Origin: UBA9676 sp963730065
GTDB lineage: Bacteria > Actinomycetota > Actinomycetes > Streptosporangiales > Streptosporangiaceae
Length of the DNA: 64,000 bases
NCBI GenBank assembly: GCA_963730065.1
Contig: CAVSQL010000012.1
Location: 186,001 to 250,000 of the forward strand
Direction of reading: 5' to 3'
Position 1 is the first letter of the stretch, and each line of letters starts with the position of its first letter. The position numbers and the translations under genes were made by a program. Positions 1 to 9,056 of the stretch are shown piece after piece. The notes under the pieces are model-generated. The model saw only the letters and a list, made by a program, of their open reading frames with translations. It was not told where the DNA came from and searched no databases.

Positions 1-1366
1 CGGGTGGTCCTCCAGCACGAGCTCCACCTCACGCGGGTAGACGTTCAGCCCGCCGGTGATGATCATTTCCTTGATGCGGCCCCGGATGGCGAGCTGGCCA
101 TCAGCCGGGTCCACGCGGCCGATGTCGCCGGTGCGGAACCAGCCGTCCGGCGTGAAGGCGGCGGCGGTCGCCGCCGGGTCATGCCAGTAGCCGCCGAAGA
201 CCTGGGGGCCGCGGAGCTGGATCTCGCCGTCTTCCCCGGCGGCCAGCTCCGCGCCCTCCGACCAGATCCGGGCCATGACGCCGGGAAGCGGCACCCCGAG
301 GGTGCCGGCGGTTGGCCCGCCGTAGATGTTCGAGACGTTGAGGCCGGTCTCGGTGGTGCCGTAGCGGACCAGGGGCAGCCGCGCCCAGTACGGCCGGGAG
401 GCGCTCCGCGAGCGCGGGGCTCAGCGGCGCCGAGCCGCACACGGCCAGCCGCAGGCCGCTCAGCACGGTTGCGCCGCCCGGGGCGGCGGCCAGCGGGGCG
501 GCGGCCGCCGGTGGGGCGCCCGCCCCGGTGACGGCGCCCAGCAGCGCCTGGTACATGGTCGGCACGCCCAGCAGCACGCTGGCATGGGTCGCCCGCGCCG
601 TCTCGATGAGGTCGGCGGGGGTGAACTTCGAGCGGACATGGCCGGTGGCCCCGGCGATGAGGGTGGCGTGCACACCCCCCAGGCCGTGCTGGTGGTACAG
701 CGGAAGGGCGTGCACGAGCACGTCGTCCGCGCTCCACCGCCAGGCCGCCATCGCCGCGCGGATCGAGGTGAGCAGCTGGCGGTGGGTCAGGGGCACGCCT
801 TTCGGCCGCCCGGTGGTGCCCGAGGTGTAGGCGAGCAGCGCGGCGTCGTCCGGGCGGGCCCGGACCCGGCCCGCCGGACCCGGCGGCCCGGGCGGCAGCT
901 CGCTGGCGTCCACCGTCAGCGGCGGTTCAGGCAGCCCGGCCAGCAGCCGGGCGGGACCCGGGCCGGCGAAGGCGACCCTGGCGCCGGAATCGGAGACCAG
1001 GTGCGCAAGCTCGGGCGCGGTGCAGCCGGGGTTGGCCAGCACCACGACGGCGCCCGCCCGCAGCGACCCCAGATAGCAGCGCAGGAACCCGGGACCCGGC
1101 CCGGCGGCCAGCAGCACCCGGTCGCCGGGCTGGAGCCGCCGGGCCAGCCAGCCCGCTATCCGCCCGGCGCCGGCGTCCAGCGCCGCGTGCGTGACCGGCT
1201 CGCCGTCGACGGTGACAGCGACGCGGTCGGGCACGCGTCCGGCGGACGCGGCGGCCAGCTCGGGGATGGTGGCCTCGCCCAGCCGGCCGACGTAGGCGGG
1301 CACATCCCCGGCGCCGGGCAGATGCGCCCGCCACCCGGCCCGGCTCCATTCCTCGCAGGCGGTCAT
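1..1366 (-). CDS. AMP-dependent acyl-CoA ligase, frameshifted, cut by window edge
   Basis: Class I adenylate-forming enzyme that would activate a carboxylic acid to its CoA thioester. The N-terminal part carries the P-loop-like A3 motif TSGTTGRPKGVPLTH, and later VPTMY and GSAPLS. After LAERLP, near position 390, conserved sequence continues in another frame (LVRYGTTETG, then GEIQLRG and GWFRTGD down to IIIGGLN-like residues at the window edge). One extra base in a CCGG run would explain the break. The end of the C-terminal subdomain lies outside the window. The ATG at 1366 overlaps the stop of the upstream enoyl-CoA hydratase as ATGA, so the two genes are translationally coupled. The family is certain; the substrate is unknown, and the hydroxylase operon next door suggests an aromatic or heterocyclic acid. 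Confidence 0.85.
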
Positions 1367-2061
1367 CCCGTCGCCGGCGGGGTCACCTGGGCCCAGGCGG
1401 CCCGGTTGGACTGCCGCTCGGCCCGCAGCCGGTCGAGCAGGCCGCCCGCCGTCATCACGCTCTTGACCCGCGCCGACGTCCCGGGGCCCTGGGCGGCCAG
1501 CTCACCGGCGATGCCCGCCGCGAGGCGTCCCGGGTCGTCGTCGACCCGGTTGACCAGGCCCAGGGCCAGTGCCTCCGCCGCCTCCACCCACCGCCCGGTC
1601 AGCGCCAGCTCCATCGCGGTGCCGCGGCCGACGAGGTCGGTCAGCACCCACGCCCCCACCGCCAGGTCGCGGCCGGCTGGCCCGATCCAGCGCAGCCTCG
1701 CCGCGGGCCCCGCGATCCGCAGGTCCGCCGCGGCCGCGAGCTGCGCCCCGCCGCCGACCGCCGCCCCGCTGACGACCGCGATCACCGCCCCCGGCCTGGT
1801 GATCATGATTTCGCAGCACTCGTACACCAGGTCGGAGACCGCGGCCCGGTCGGTGTCCGGGACGTCCAGGTCGGCGCCGGCGCAGAACACCCGGGGATCG
1901 GTGCTGCCGAGCACCACCGGGGTGGTCTCTTCCTCCCCGAGTGCGTCGCGCAGGGCACGGGCCAGCCTCAGATCGAGCGCGTTGCGCCGCTCCGGCCGCG
2001 CCAGCAGCAGCTGCCGGTAGCCGACGGTGCTGTGCTCCACGCGCAGGTGGGAAGGCGCCAT
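1363..2061 (-). CDS. enoyl-CoA hydratase/isomerase family protein
   Basis: Crotonase-fold protein of 232 residues, short for the family (about 255-260). CoA-ester hydration, isomerisation or ring chemistry is expected. Seen: RRNALD near the N-terminus, the oxyanion-hole stretch FCAGADL, and the second oxyanion element GAAVGGGAQLAAAADLRIA. The usual catalytic Glu positions after it are not obvious (RLRWIGPAGRDLA), so the exact reaction is open. A longer upstream reading frame exists, but ATG 2061 is chosen because GGGAG precedes it and homology begins there. It is the first gene of a leftward unit with the acyl-CoA ligase (ATGA overlap) and is divergent from the molybdenum hydroxylase operon across a 102-bp gap holding a palindrome. 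Confidence 0.85.
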   Translation of the reverse strand: MAPSHLRVEHSTVGYRQLLLARPERRNALDLRLARALRDALGEEETTPVVLGSTDPRVFCAGADLDVPDTDRAAVSDLVYECCEIMITRPGAVIAVVSGAAVGGGAQLAAAADLRIAGPAARLRWIGPAGRDLAVGAWVLTDLVGRGTAMELALTGRWVEAAEALALGLVNRVDDDPGRLAAGIAGELAAQGPGTSARVKSVMTAGGLLDRLRAERQSNRAAWAQVTPPATG

Positions 2062-2100
2062 GCGCGGCTCCCGGTGGACGGCCGGTCCTGTGCTGAAATA

Positions 2101-2110
2101 TGGTATACCA
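2101..2110. promoter_or_regulatory. GntR/FCD-type operator palindrome
   Basis: TGGTATACCA is a perfect 10-bp palindrome between the divergent hydratase and hydroxylase genes. It fits the T-GGT-N-ACC-A pattern bound by FadR-subfamily GntR regulators (for example the UxuR/ExuR type). The only regulator in the cluster, at 8339-9049, is of this subfamily, so it is the natural candidate ligand. That pairing is inference. Confidence 0.55.
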
Positions 2111-2163
2111 AGTGACCTCGACGGCCTGAGCGGTGCCCGGACGTGCGCACGGGAAGGACCGCG

Positions 2164-3015
2164 GTGAAACCAGCCCCGTTCGCCTATCACCGCGCTGACA
2201 GCGTCGAGCAGGCGGTCGCCCTGCTGGCCGGGCTCGGGGACGAGGCGAAGATCCTGGCGGGCGGCCTGAGCCTGGTCCCGATGATGAACCTCCGGCTGGC
2301 CCGTCCCAGCGCGCTGGTCGATGTGACCCGCATTCCCGGCCTGAACTACCTGCGGGCCACCCCGGACGGCCTGCACATCGGCGCGCTGACCTCGCACCGG
2401 ACCGTCGAGATGAGCCGCGACCCGGCGGTGACGGCCGGGTTCGGCGTGCTGCCCCGGTCGGCACGATGGATCGGGCACTACCCGATCCGGGCCCGCGGCA
2501 CGTTCGGGGGCAGCATCGCGCACGCCGACCCGGCCTCTGAATGGTGCCTGCTGGCGCTGCTGCTCGAGGCCAGCGTCGTGCTCCAGGGACCGGCCGGGCA
2601 GCGTGTCCTCCCGGCCGCCGAGTTCCTCCAGGGTTTCTACACCACGGCCGCGGAACCGGACGAGATGATCACCGAGGTCTGGTTCCCGCGGCCGGCGCCA
2701 CGGGCCGCGCTCATCGAGTTCGCGGAGCGCCAGGGCGATTTCGCGGTCGTCGCCGCAGCCGTGTCAGTGGACATCGCCGACGGGATCTGCCGGTCGGCGC
2801 GGGTGGTGCTGGGCGGCGTCGGCCCGCTGCCGGTCCAGGTCGCAGCCGAGGCCGTGGCCGGCCAGCCGGCCACGGCGCAGACGTGGCGCGCCATGGGCGA
2901 GCATGCCGCCAGCCAGATCGAGCCGCCGTCGGACACCCATGGCAGCAGCGGGTTCCGCCAGCAGCTCGCCGCGACGCTGGTGTCCCGGGCGCTGGCCGAG
3001 GCGAGCGAGCGGTGA
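2164..3015 (+). CDS. molybdenum hydroxylase FAD-binding (medium) subunit
   Basis: CoxM/XdhB-like subunit of 283 residues that passes electrons from the 2Fe-2S subunit to FAD. Both flavin-binding signatures are present: AGGLSLVPMMNLR at residues 32-44 and TFGGSIAHADPASE near residue 115. GTG 2164 is chosen over an in-frame GTG at 2143 because GGAAGGA sits five bases upstream and homology starts at KPAPFAYHR. It is the first gene of the operon; its stop overlaps the start of the large subunit (GTGA). The complex would hydroxylate a carbon next to a heteroatom or carbonyl; substrate unknown. Confidence 0.92.
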   Translation: MKPAPFAYHRADSVEQAVALLAGLGDEAKILAGGLSLVPMMNLRLARPSALVDVTRIPGLNYLRATPDGLHIGALTSHRTVEMSRDPAVTAGFGVLPRSARWIGHYPIRARGTFGGSIAHADPASEWCLLALLLEASVVLQGPAGQRVLPAAEFLQGFYTTAAEPDEMITEVWFPRPAPRAALIEFAERQGDFAVVAAAVSVDIADGICRSARVVLGGVGPLPVQVAAEAVAGQPATAQTWRAMGEHAASQIEPPSDTHGSSGFRQQLAATLVSRALAEASER

Positions 3016-5477
3016 CCGGCCCCGGCCACACCGCCGACGCCGCGCTGGCTGACGGCCAGCGGCCGGGCGGCCGGGGCCGATGGGTCGGGACGGCGATGGC
3101 CCGCAAGGAAGACCCCCGGATGCTGCGGGGCCGCGGCGCCTTCGTGGGCGACCTCACCCGGCCGGGGCTGCTGCACGCGGCCTTCGTGCGCAGCCCGTTC
3201 GGCGCCGCCCTGGTCTCCGCCGTCGACACCTCGGCCGCGCTGCGGGCGCCGGGGGTGGCCGACGTCTTCACCGCGGCCGACCTCGGGGACCCGTACCTGC
3301 TGGCCACGCTGGAGCGAGAGGAGTTCGTGCCCACCCCGATGCCGTTGCTCGCCGGGGACCAGGTGCGCTTCGCGGGCGAGCCGGTGGCGGTGGTCGTCGC
3401 CGGCGACGCCTACCTGGCCGAGGACGCCACCGAACTGGTGGAGGTCGAGTGGGCGGAGCTGCCCGCGGTCACTGACGTCGCCACCGCGCAGGACGGCACC
3501 GCGCGCCAGGTGCACGAGGGCCTGGTGGGCAACTGCCTGGTGGATCTGCTGATGTTCGACGACGAGCGGCTGGGTGAGATCTTCGCCGGCGCCCCGGTGG
3601 TCGTCAGTGGCGTCTTCACCAGCGCCCGGGTGGCGGCGCTCCCGCTGGAAGGGCGCGCCTGCCTGGCCGAGTGGGACGACCGCGACGGGCAGCTGGTGAT
3701 GCATGTCTCCACCCAGGTCCCGCACCAGGTCCGTTCCGCCGTCGCGCAGGCGCTGCGCCTGCCCGAGCGGGCGGTGCGGGTCCTGGCGCCCGACGTCGGG
3801 GGCGGGTTCGGCCTCAAATGCGTGGTCGGCCGGGAAGAGGTGACCGTGGCCGCGGCCGCGCTGCGGCTGCGGCGGCCCGTGCGCTGGGTCGAGGACCGGC
3901 AGGAGAACCTGACCGCCTCGTTCCACGGGCATGAGCAGCGTTACCAGGTGCGTGCCGCGTTCGACTCGCGCGGCCGGGTCCTGGCCCTGGACGCGGATAT
4001 CGACTGTGACGTCGGCGCCTACTCCGCCTACCCGTTCACCTGCGCGGTCGAGCCGCTGATGGCGGCGAGCGAGCTGCCCGGCGTGTACAAGGTCCCGGCC
4101 TACCGGGCGCGCGGCCGGGCGATCGCCACCAACAAGGCGCCCACGGCGCCGTACCGCGGGGTGTCCCGGCCGCAGATCGTGCTGGTCATGGAGCGGCTGA
4201 TGGAGAAGGCGGCCCGGGCGCTGCGCACCGATCCGCTGCAGCTGCGGCGGCTGAACCTGATCGGCCCGGGCGAGTTCCCCTACACCGGGGTCAACGGCAT
4301 CACCTACGACGAGGGCAGCTACACCGAATCACTCGACCTCGCCGAACGGCGGGTGGCCGACGACGGCTGGCCCGCGCAGCGGGATGCGCTGCGCGGCGCC
4401 GGGCTGGCGGCCGGGATCGGTTACGCCTGCTTTTCCGAGCGCACCGGCTATGGCACGCCCACCATGTCGCTGCGGCGGATGCGGATGACCCCCGGCTATG
4501 ACACGGCCCAGGTGCGCATGGACCCGACCGGTGAGGTCATCGTCACCACCGGCACCTGCGGTCACGGCCAGGGTCACGAGACGACGTTCGCGCAGATCGT
4601 CGCCGACCGGCTCGGCGTGCACCCGGACCAGGTCCGGCTGCGCCAGGGAGACACCGATCTCGTCGCCTACGGCTGGGGCACCTTCGCCAGCCGCTCGATC
4701 GTGATCGGCGGGGGCGCCGCCGCCCGGGCCGCGGACGCCGTCGCCGACCAGTTGCGCCAGGTGGCCGGCTGCCTGCTGGAGGCCAGCGCCGCCGACGTCG
4801 AACTGCGCGAGGGCTCGGCGCGGATCCGGGGTGACAGCCGGGCCGGCATCCCGATCAGCGAGCTCGCCCGGGCCGTCTACTTCCAGACCCACACCCTCCC
4901 GGAGGCGCTGCGTTACGGGCTCGAGGCGCGGGCGTCGTTCGACCCGCCGGGCACGTTCTCCAACGCCTGCCATGCCGCGCTGGTCGCGATCGACCCGGGC
5001 ACCGGCGCCATCCGGCTCCGCCGGTACCTGGTCGTGGAGGACTGCGGGGTGGTCATCAACCCGCTCATCGTGGATGGGCAGGTCCGCGGCGGGGTCGCCC
5101 AGGGCGTGGCGGCCGCCCTGCTGGAGCGGATCCGCTACGACCAGGAGGGGCAGCCGACGACCGCCACCTTGATGGATTACCTGCCGCCGACGGCGGCGGA
5201 AATGTGCTCGATGGACATTGTTCACCTGCAGACCCCGTCCCAGTTCAGCGAGACCGGCGCGAAGGGGATGGGCGAGGGCGGCATGATCGGCGCCCCAGCG
5301 GCCGTGCTCAACGCGATCAACGACGCGCTCTCCGGCACGGCCGCGGAGTTCGACCACATCCCCGTGCTGGCCGAGGACGTGAGCGGCGCGCTCGCCGCGG
5401 GCGGCGCCGCCGGCGCAGGCAGCGCGCTCGCCGGGACCGGGGCGTGCGCCGCGGCGGGCAGGGAGGGCGGCGCGTGA
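3012..5477 (+). CDS. molybdenum hydroxylase large subunit 1 (Moco-binding)
   Basis: Xanthine dehydrogenase/aldehyde oxidase-family catalytic subunit of 821 residues. It holds the N-terminal a/b hammerhead (ARKEDPRMLRGRGAFVGD), Moco-contact stretches DVGGGFGLK and CGHGQGHET, and the catalytic-glutamate motif GMGEGGMIGAP near residue 754. The loop that defines form I CO dehydrogenases (AYXCSFR) reads APYRGVSR here (about residue 380), so this is not a genuine CO dehydrogenase. The start is the GTG overlapping the FAD-subunit stop. The last 35 residues are an Ala/Gly-rich extension beyond the normal end. Its stop overlaps the 2Fe-2S subunit start (GTGA). Confidence 0.92.
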   Translation: MTGPGHTADAALADGQRPGGRGRWVGTAMARKEDPRMLRGRGAFVGDLTRPGLLHAAFVRSPFGAALVSAVDTSAALRAPGVADVFTAADLGDPYLLATLEREEFVPTPMPLLAGDQVRFAGEPVAVVVAGDAYLAEDATELVEVEWAELPAVTDVATAQDGTARQVHEGLVGNCLVDLLMFDDERLGEIFAGAPVVVSGVFTSARVAALPLEGRACLAEWDDRDGQLVMHVSTQVPHQVRSAVAQALRLPERAVRVLAPDVGGGFGLKCVVGREEVTVAAAALRLRRPVRWVEDRQENLTASFHGHEQRYQVRAAFDSRGRVLALDADIDCDVGAYSAYPFTCAVEPLMAASELPGVYKVPAYRARGRAIATNKAPTAPYRGVSRPQIVLVMERLMEKAARALRTDPLQLRRLNLIGPGEFPYTGVNGITYDEGSYTESLDLAERRVADDGWPAQRDALRGAGLAAGIGYACFSERTGYGTPTMSLRRMRMTPGYDTAQVRMDPTGEVIVTTGTCGHGQGHETTFAQIVADRLGVHPDQVRLRQGDTDLVAYGWGTFASRSIVIGGGAAARAADAVADQLRQVAGCLLEASAADVELREGSARIRGDSRAGIPISELARAVYFQTHTLPEALRYGLEARASFDPPGTFSNACHAALVAIDPGTGAIRLRRYLVVEDCGVVINPLIVDGQVRGGVAQGVAAALLERIRYDQEGQPTTATLMDYLPPTAAEMCSMDIVHLQTPSQFSETGAKGMGEGGMIGAPAAVLNAINDALSGTAAEFDHIPVLAEDVSGALAAGGAAGAGSALAGTGACAAAGREGGA

Positions 5478-6018
5478 AGGACATGCACCGGATCCGCCTG
5501 CGCGTCAACGGGCGTGAGCACGAGCTCAGCGTGGAGGCGCGCCGGACGCTCGCCGACATGCTGCGGCACGACCTGGGTTACACGGGCACGCACCTGGGCT
5601 GCGAGCACGGAATCTGCGGTGCGTGCACGGTGCTGGTCGACGGCGGCCCGGTGCGTTCCTGCCTGTTGTTCGGCGTGCAGGCCGACGGCACCGAGGTCAG
5701 CACCGTCGAGGGCCTGTCCGCCGGTGAGGAGCTGTCCGACCTCCAGCAGGCGTTCAGCGACCACCACGCGCTGCAGTGCGGGTTCTGCACCCCCGGCTTC
5801 CTCATGCTGGCCGAGGCCTACCTGGCGCAGCGGGGCTCCGCCGGCTCCCGGCCGGCCCGGACGGTCCCGACGGCTCCGACGGCCTCACCGAGGCCGAGGC
5901 GCGCGAGCTCATCGCCGCGAACCTGTGCCGCTGCACCGGCTACCAGGGCATCATCGAGGCGGTGCTGGCCACCGCCCGTTCACGCCAGCGGGCGGCCAGC
6001 CCGCCGGACAGTCCATGA
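5474..6018 (+). CDS. molybdenum hydroxylase 2Fe-2S (small) subunit, frameshifted
   Basis: CoxS-like electron-transfer subunit. The plant-ferredoxin-type cluster motif CEHGICGACTVLVDG is at about residues 43-57, and the first half of the helical cluster motif, CGFCTPG, is near residue 102. The second half, CRCTGYQGI, is preserved about 150 bases later but in another frame; the switch falls between about 5830 and 5875 in a run of CCGGCCC-type repeats. The span is 545 bases, so one base is missing. As written, the protein would lose two of the four ligands of the second cluster and the complex would be dead. Start and stop both overlap neighbours (GTGA, ATGA), which argues the gene is otherwise intact. 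Confidence 0.9.
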
Positions 6019-8342
6019 GCGTGATCGGCACCCGGGTGCCGCGCAAGGAAGACCCGCGTCTCCTGCGCGGGCGCGGCCGGTTCGGGGACGACTTCAGCGC
6101 GGTGGGCCAGCTGTGGGCGCGGGTGGTGCGCTCCCCCATCGCCCACGGGCGCGTGCGGGGGGTCGACCTCACCCGGGCCCGCCGGGCGGACGGGGTCACC
6201 GCGGCCGTCGCCGCCGCCGACCTGCCCGCCGGGCTGGCCATCCCGGTGCGGCTGGCCGTCCGGGGCATCGACCTCAGCGGCTACCTGCAGCCGGTGCTGG
6301 CCGCCGACGTGGTCCGCTACGTGGGGGAACCGCTCGCCGTCGTGGTCGCCGACGACCCGTACGCCGCCGAGGACGCCGCCGAGCTCGTCGAGATCGACAT
6401 CGATGAGGCACCGGTGGTGCTCGACGCCGCCGTGGCGGCCAGCGCGGACGCGCCGCGCCTGTTTCCCGGCGGGAACGTCGCCGCCGACTTCACCCTGGGC
6501 TACGGGGACACCGATGCCGCGTTCCGGCAGGCCGCGCACGTGGTGGAGATCGAGGTCGCGATCGGGCGGCACAGCGGCGTGCCGCTGGAACCCCGCACCC
6601 TGCTGGCCGAGCCCGACCCGCACACGGGCTCGCTGGCGATCTTCGGCATGACCAAGGTCCCCGTGTTCAACCGGGACCTGCTCGCCACGATGCTCGGGAT
6701 CGACCCGGCCCTCATCCACGTGCACGCCATCGACGCGGGTGGCGGGTTCGGGGTGCGCGGCGAGTTCTACCCGGAGGACTACCTGGTGCCGTGGCTGGCC
6801 CGCACCCTGGGCCGGCCGGTCAAGTGGGCGGAGGACCGCGCCGAGCACCTGGTCGCCGCGAACCACTCCCGGCAGCAGTCGCACCGGATCGCCGCCGCGT
6901 TCGGCCCCGGCGGGCGGATCACCGCCCTGTCGGACGAGGTCGTCCACGACAACGGCGCCTACTGCCGCACCCACGGCATCGCGGTGCCCGAGCTGACGGT
7001 GGCGATGCTGCCCGGCCCCTATCGGGTGCCCGCCTATCGCGGCCGGATCCGGGTCGTCCTCACCAACAAGACGCCCTGCGGCACCTACCGGGCCCCCGGC
7101 CGGTACGAGGGCACCACCGCACGCGAGCAGCTGCTCGATGTCGCCGCCGACCGCCTGGGCATCGGCCGACTCGAGCTCCGGCGCCGCAACCTGCTGGGTC
7201 CTGGCGAACTTCCGCACCACCGCCCGATGACCACCCTCGGAACCGAGGTGGTGCTGGACGCCGGGGACTATCCCGCGCTGATGGCGGCCGCCGCGGCGGA
7301 GATGGCCCGGCTCGGCTACCACGCGCAGGGCAGCCGGGACGGGCGCGCGGGCCGTCTGCGGGGGCTCGGCATCGCCGTTTTCGTGGAGAAGAGCGGGCTC
7401 GGGCCGTACGACACCGCCGATGTCACGGTCAGCGAGACCGGGACCGTGCGCGTGCTGTCCGGTGGCACGTCGCTGGGGCAGGGCATCGAGACCGTGCTCG
7501 CCCAGATCGCCGCGGACGCGCTCGGCGTCAACCTGCGGGCCGTGGACGTGATCAACGGGGACACGGACCTGCAGCCGTCCGGCACCGGGTCATGGGCATC
7601 CCGGTCGACGGTGATGGCCGGGAACGCGGTGCACATGGCCGCGTCCGCGGTCCGGGCCCGCGCCGCGCAGCTCGCCGCCCGGATGCTCGAGGCAGCCGAG
7701 GACGACCTGGTGGTCACCGACGGCACCATCAGCGTCCGGGGCGACCCGGCGGTCGCGGTCAGCCTGGGCGAGATCGCCAAAGCGGCCGCCCCGGCCAGCC
7801 CGTATCTGCGGCCCGGCGAACCCGCGGGGCTGGCCGCGCGCCGCCGTTTCGACGTCACGCACATGACCTATCCGTACGGCGTGCACGCCGCCCTGGCCGA
7901 GGTCGACCCCGCCACCGGGCGCGTGCGCGTGCTGCGCTACCTGGTGGCCAGCGAGGTGGGGCGGGCCATCAACCCGGCGCTGGTCGAGGGACAGCTCCGC
8001 GGCGGCGCGGCGCAGGGCATCGGCGGCGCGCTGCTGGAGGAGTTCAGCTACGACGAGTCAGGCCAGCCGACCGCGATCACGTTCATGGAGTACCAGATGC
8101 CCACCGCGGCCGAGATCCCGCCGATCGATGTCCTGCTCACGCAGCTCGCCCCCGCGCCGGGCAACCCGCTGGGCGTCATGGGCGCGGGTGAGGGCGGCAT
8201 CAGCGCCGCGGGCGCGGCGGTGGCGAGCGCCGTGCGCGACGCGCTCGGTCTCGCCGGCGGCGTGGAGCGGCTGCCGCTGACGCCGCCGCGGGTGCGCAGC
8301 CTCGCGGAAACCGGGCCGCGCCGGAAGCTGGGGCTACCATGA
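6015..8342 (+). CDS. molybdenum hydroxylase large subunit 2 (Moco-binding)
   Basis: A second, divergent Moco-binding subunit of 775 residues in the same operon. It starts VPRKEDPRLLRGRGRFGDD and contains DAGGGFGVRGEFYPED, GGTSLGQGIET, and the glutamate motif GAGEGGISAAG near residue 724. The active-site loop reads GTYRAPGRYEG (about residue 356), again unlike CO dehydrogenase and different from large subunit 1. Having two different large subunits around one small subunit suggests either two alternative hydroxylases sharing M and S subunits, or a heteromeric enzyme. No XdhC/CoxD/CoxF-type maturation gene is in view. The ATG overlaps the small-subunit stop; the stop overlaps the GntR gene. Confidence 0.92.
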   Translation: MSVIGTRVPRKEDPRLLRGRGRFGDDFSAVGQLWARVVRSPIAHGRVRGVDLTRARRADGVTAAVAAADLPAGLAIPVRLAVRGIDLSGYLQPVLAADVVRYVGEPLAVVVADDPYAAEDAAELVEIDIDEAPVVLDAAVAASADAPRLFPGGNVAADFTLGYGDTDAAFRQAAHVVEIEVAIGRHSGVPLEPRTLLAEPDPHTGSLAIFGMTKVPVFNRDLLATMLGIDPALIHVHAIDAGGGFGVRGEFYPEDYLVPWLARTLGRPVKWAEDRAEHLVAANHSRQQSHRIAAAFGPGGRITALSDEVVHDNGAYCRTHGIAVPELTVAMLPGPYRVPAYRGRIRVVLTNKTPCGTYRAPGRYEGTTAREQLLDVAADRLGIGRLELRRRNLLGPGELPHHRPMTTLGTEVVLDAGDYPALMAAAAAEMARLGYHAQGSRDGRAGRLRGLGIAVFVEKSGLGPYDTADVTVSETGTVRVLSGGTSLGQGIETVLAQIAADALGVNLRAVDVINGDTDLQPSGTGSWASRSTVMAGNAVHMAASAVRARAAQLAARMLEAAEDDLVVTDGTISVRGDPAVAVSLGEIAKAAAPASPYLRPGEPAGLAARRRFDVTHMTYPYGVHAALAEVDPATGRVRVLRYLVASEVGRAINPALVEGQLRGGAAQGIGGALLEEFSYDESGQPTAITFMEYQMPTAAEIPPIDVLLTQLAPAPGNPLGVMGAGEGGISAAGAAVASAVRDALGLAGGVERLPLTPPRVRSLAETGPRRKLGLP

Positions 8343-9049
8343 GCCGGCAGGCAGCCGGGCCACCGGTCCCGAGCACGGGAGGCGTGTCGGTGCGAACCGC
8401 AACGGCGATGCGGATGGATACCACGCCCGCCGCGGCCCCGGGCTATGTCAGCAAAACGGACATGGTGGCCGCGCTCATCCGCCAGCTGATCATCACCGGC
8501 GAGCTGTCCGCGGGAGAGCAGCTACGCCAGCGGGATCTCGCCCAGCGTTTCGGGGTCAGCCAGACACCGGTCCGCGAAGCGCTGCGGAGGCTGGAATCGG
8601 AAGGCCTGGTCGTCGGCGACACCCACCGGGGATTCACCGTGGTGGAGCCCGACGACGGCCCGGTCGAGGAGAACTTCCAGATCCGGGCCGCGCTGGAGTC
8701 GCTGGGCGCGTCGCTGGCGGCCCGCAAGATCGACGTCGGCGGCATCGAGACACTCCGGGGCCTGAACGACCAGATGCGGACCCTGTCCGACGATGACCCC
8801 CGCTACGCGGACCTGAACCGCGACTTCCACTTCACGGTGTATGAGCACGCCGGGAGCCCGCTGCTGCTGTCGCTCATGCGGCTGCTCTGGGCGTCGCTGC
8901 ACGGCGGACCGCAGGTATCGCGGACGCACGCCGAGTCGGCCCGCCAGCATGACGTGATCATCGACGCGCTGAGCGCAGGGGACGCCGCGGCGGCGTCCGC
9001 GCGGACGTACCAGCACATCATGAGCGCGGCGCCGGTCACCGGGCGGTAG
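8339..9049 (+). CDS. GntR-family regulator (FadR/FCD subfamily)
   Basis: DNA-binding repressor or activator of 236 residues. The winged HTH is at about residues 38-105 (QLRQRDLAQRFGVSQTPVRE, then LRRLESEGLV), followed by an all-helical FCD effector domain with its metal/ligand residues (DLNRDFHFTVYEHAG and a late HDVIIDAL). ATG 8339 overlaps the hydroxylase stop (ATGA). The first 35 residues precede the HTH and lack homology, so an internal start such as ATG 8408 is possible. It probably controls this operon and the divergent CoA-ester genes through the palindrome at 2101-2110. Confidence 0.9.
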   Translation: MSRQAAGPPVPSTGGVSVRTATAMRMDTTPAAAPGYVSKTDMVAALIRQLIITGELSAGEQLRQRDLAQRFGVSQTPVREALRRLESEGLVVGDTHRGFTVVEPDDGPVEENFQIRAALESLGASLAARKIDVGGIETLRGLNDQMRTLSDDDPRYADLNRDFHFTVYEHAGSPLLLSLMRLLWASLHGGPQVSRTHAESARQHDVIIDALSAGDAAAASARTYQHIMSAAPVTGR

Positions 9050-9056
9050 CGCGGGC

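Noticed and set aside
584..2020. A 478-codon plus-strand frame opposite the ligase and hydratase
   Set aside because: It is the antisense shadow of two recognisable genes in GC-rich DNA, with no domain of its own.
3012..8342. Calling the hydroxylase a CO dehydrogenase (coxMSL)
   Set aside because: Neither large subunit has the AYXCSFR active-site loop; they read APYRGVSR and GTYRAPGRY.
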